Shown here: positions 5,584-7,730 of the stretch, in pieces
Numbering within the stretch: position 1 is the stretch's first letter
How the letters are laid out: each line of letters begins with the position of its first letter
Program-made: the position numbers and the translations under genes
Assembly (NCBI GenBank): GCA_005883235.1
Contig: VAYE01000121.1
Location: 1 to 7,730, forward strand
Length of the DNA stretch: 7,730 nucleotides
Reading direction: 5' to 3'
Source: Actinomycetota bacterium
GTDB lineage: Bacteria; Actinomycetota; Thermoleophilia; Gaiellales; Gaiellaceae
Notes under the pieces: model-generated
Told to the model about the DNA's origin: nothing
The model's database searches: none
What the model saw: only the letters and a program-made list of their open reading frames with translations

Positions 5584-7730
5584 GTGCGCGAGCGGGCTCA
5601 GGCGGTCGTCATCGGCGGCGGCGTCGGCGGCTGCGCGATCCTCTACTGGCTGGCGCGGCTCGGCTGGAGCGACGTGGTGCTCGTCGAGCGCGCCGACCTG
5701 ACCAGCGGCTCGACCTTCCACTCCGCGGGCCTGGTGGGGCAGCTTCGCGGCTCGCTGAGCCTCACGAAGATGATGATGAGCTCGGTCGACCTCTACCGCG
5801 AGCTCGGCCAGGAGGTCGGGCTCGAGACCGGCTGGCGCGAGGTCGGCTCGCTGAGGCTCGCCTCCTCGCAGGAGCGGATGGAGGAGCTCGCGCGCCAGGC
5901 CGGCTGGGCGAAGACGTTCGGTCTCCACCTCGACCTGATCTCGGCCGCCGAGGCGCAAGCGCTCTTTCCGCCCATGTCGGCCGAGGGTGTCCTCGGCGCC
6001 GCCTACCTCCCGACGGACGGCTACGTCGACCCGAGCCAGCTCACCTTCGCGCTCGCGGAGGGCGCGCGCCGCCGCAGCGCGGAGATCGCGACGCGCACGC
6101 GCGTCACGGGGATCCGGGTCGAGGGGAACCGCGTCGCCGCCGTCGAGACCGACCAGGGCGAGATCGAGACCGAGCTCGTCGTGAACGCGGGCGGCATGTT
6201 CGCGGGCGAGATCGGGGCCCTCGCCGGGGTGGTTGTCCCGATCGTGCCGATGGCCCACGAGTACCTGATCACGCGGCCGGCCGAGGTGCCGCTCGACGTG
6301 CCGACCATGCGCGACCCCTCGCTCCTCGTCTACTTCCGCGGCGAGTCGGGCGGCCTCGTGATGGGCGGCTACGAGCGCCACCCTGCCCCGTGGGGCCTCG
6401 ACGGCATCCCGGCCGACTTCAACGGGCGGCTGCTCGAGGAGGACTGGCCCCGCTTCGAGGAGCTGATGGAGAACGCCCTCGTGCGGGTTCCGGCGCTCGG
6501 CGACATGGAGGTCGTTCGCCTCGTCAACGGGCCCGAGGCCTTCACGCCGGACGGCGAGTTCATCCTGGGGCCGTCGGACGTGCGCGGCTTCTGGGTCGCC
6601 GCCGGCTTCTGCGCCCACGGCCTTGCGGGAGCGGGCGGAATGGGGAAGCTCGTCGCCGAGTGGCTCGTCGAGGGCGTGCCGAGCCTCGACGTCTGGGAGA
6701 TGGACTCCCGCCGCTTCGGACGGCATTACGCGAGCCGCGACTACACGCTCACCCGGACGATCGAGATCTATTCGACCTACTACGACGTCAAGTACCCGGG
6801 GCACGAGCGACAGGCCGGGCGGCCGCTCCGCGTCTCGCCGACGTACGAGCGGCTCGAGGAGCTCGGTGCGGCCTGGGGCGAGAAGTCGGGCTGGGAGCGC
6901 GCGAACTGGTTCGAGTCGAACGCGGCCCGTGGCGACGGGTCGCTGCGCCCGCGCGGCTGGGCCGGTCGCCTCTGGTCGCCGGCGATCGGCGCCGAGCACG
7001 TCGTCTGTCGCGAGGCGGCAGCGCTCTTCGACGAGACGTCGTTCGCGAAGATCGAGGTCGCCGGCCCGGGTGCCGCGGAGTTCCTCGAGCGGCTCTGCGA
7101 CAACCGCGTCGCCAGAGACGTGGGCGCGATCACCTACACGCAGATGCTGAACGCGCGCGGCGGCGTCGAGTGCGACTTCACCGTGACGCGCCTCGCCGAG
7201 GAGCGCTTTCGGATCGTCACCGGGACGGCGTTCGGACAGCACGACAGCGCGTGGATCCGCTCGCACGCGCCCGACGACGGCTCGGTGGCCGTCGAGGACG
7301 TGACCTCGAAGTACGCGTGCCTCGGGCTCTGGGGGCCGGCGGCGCGCGAGATCCTCCAGCCGCTGACGACGACGCCGCTCGACTTTCCGTACATGCGCGC
7401 GCGCGACCTCGCTGTGGGGTCGGTGCCGTGCACCGCGCTTCGGGTCACGTACGTCGGGGAGCTCGGCTGGGAGCTCTACTGCCCGATGGAGTTCGGCCTG
7501 CGGCTGTGGGACGAGCTCTGGGCGGCCGGTCGCGGGCACGGGCTCGTCGCGGGCGGCTACCGCGCGATCGACTCGCTGCGGCTCGAGAAGGGCTACCGCG
7601 TGTGGGGCGCCGACGTGACCCCCGACGAGACGCCCTTCGAAGCCGGCCTCGGGTTCGCGGTCAAGCTCGACAAGGGCGAGTTCATCGGGCGCGAGGCACT
7701 GGCCGCGGCGGGCGAGCCGGAGCGCCGGCT
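5584..7730 (+). CDS. FAD-dependent oxidoreductase-GcvT fusion, dimethylglycine/sarcosine dehydrogenase-like (partial)
   Basis: The frame is open from GTG at 5584 to the window end, giving 715 residues. The family is usually about 800-870 residues, so roughly the last hundred are missing. Domains in order: a DAO-type FAD domain (1 to about 370) with GGGVGG (11-16), E35 at the end of the second strand, and TSGSTFHSAG (40-49) whose H46 sits where related enzymes attach FAD covalently. The central linker domain (about 380-443) contains RTIEIYSTYY, YPGHE and GRPLR. A GcvT aminomethyltransferase domain begins near 450, with YVGELGWELY (623-632) and LRLEKGYR (665-672). Such enzymes oxidatively demethylate dimethylglycine, sarcosine or similar N-methyl amines and pass the one-carbon unit to tetrahydrofolate. 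The exact substrate is not determined here. The protein lacks a signal peptide and is probably cytoplasmic. Confidence 0.93.
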   Translation, partial: MRERAQAVVIGGGVGGCAILYWLARLGWSDVVLVERADLTSGSTFHSAGLVGQLRGSLSLTKMMMSSVDLYRELGQEVGLETGWREVGSLRLASSQERMEELARQAGWAKTFGLHLDLISAAEAQALFPPMSAEGVLGAAYLPTDGYVDPSQLTFALAEGARRRSAEIATRTRVTGIRVEGNRVAAVETDQGEIETELVVNAGGMFAGEIGALAGVVVPIVPMAHEYLITRPAEVPLDVPTMRDPSLLVYFRGESGGLVMGGYERHPAPWGLDGIPADFNGRLLEEDWPRFEELMENALVRVPALGDMEVVRLVNGPEAFTPDGEFILGPSDVRGFWVAAGFCAHGLAGAGGMGKLVAEWLVEGVPSLDVWEMDSRRFGRHYASRDYTLTRTIEIYSTYYDVKYPGHERQAGRPLRVSPTYERLEELGAAWGEKSGWERANWFESNAARGDGSLRPRGWAGRLWSPAIGAEHVVCREAAALFDETSFAKIEVAGPGAAEFLERLCDNRVARDVGAITYTQMLNARGGVECDFTVTRLAEERFRIVTGTAFGQHDSAWIRSHAPDDGSVAVEDVTSKYACLGLWGPAAREILQPLTTTPLDFPYMRARDLAVGSVPCTALRVTYVGELGWELYCPMEFGLRLWDELWAAGRGHGLVAGGYRAIDSLRLEKGYRVWGADVTPDETPFEAGLGFAVKLDKGEFIGREALAAAGEPERR
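5608..5651 (+). repeat. 44-bp direct repeat, copy 2
   Basis: This is the intact-gene copy of the repeat at 5351-5394. It encodes residues 9 to about 23 of the oxidoreductase, including the FAD-binding glycine motif. Confidence 0.9.

Noticed and set aside
5518..7539. 673-residue minus-strand open frame opposite the oxidoreductase
   Set aside because: It is a shadow of GC-rich codons in the plus-strand gene. Its translation is a low-complexity run of R, A, E, V and P with no domain, while the plus frame gives a clear FAD-GcvT protein.

Overview
The window is GC-rich throughout and its codons mostly end in G or C. Seven of the eight start codons that can be read are GTG. The left edge carries a clpS end followed at once by a DUF2017 gene, a pair known from Actinobacteria. 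Together these suggest a high-GC actinobacterium-type genome, perhaps of the Thermoleophilia/Gaiellales kind. That lineage guess is inference from gene content only.

Layout. (1) Positions 1-575, plus strand: the end of clpS, the Clp protease adaptor, overlaps by one base a DUF2017 gene. (2) Positions 576-705: a convergent intergenic stretch with three alternating copies of an 8-base motif able to form competing hairpins, and a separate 19-bp near-perfect palindrome. (3) Positions 706-2560, minus strand: an apparent three-gene operon. It reads an ABC-2 polysaccharide-export-type permease, its ATPase (overlapping by GTGA), and a small acidic helical protein of unknown function. (4) Positions 2576-3439, plus strand: a choline/ethanolamine-kinase-like phosphotransferase, divergent from the permease with only 15 bp between the start codons. 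(5) Positions 3409-3696, minus strand: a 95-residue cysteine-containing protein whose end overlaps the end of the kinase gene. (6) Positions 3768-5321, plus strand: an APC-superfamily permease resembling the branch that includes choline and GABA permeases. (7) Positions 5327-5583: a truncated duplicate of the start of the next gene, then a regulatory stretch with four alternating half-sites spaced exactly 11 bp apart. (8) Positions 5584-7730, plus strand: a large FAD-dependent oxidoreductase fused to a GcvT (aminomethyltransferase) domain, cut by the window end.

The right half reads as a possible accessory module for small methylated or quaternary amines: a permease for uptake, a choline/ethanolamine-type kinase and a dimethylglycine/sarcosine dehydrogenase-like demethylase. 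The families are well supported. The shared substrate is inferred from neighbourhood. The least ordinary parts are the duplicated gene start with its sharp identity boundary and the helically phased half-site array before the oxidoreductase. I see no RNA gene, CRISPR array, insertion sequence or replication origin.
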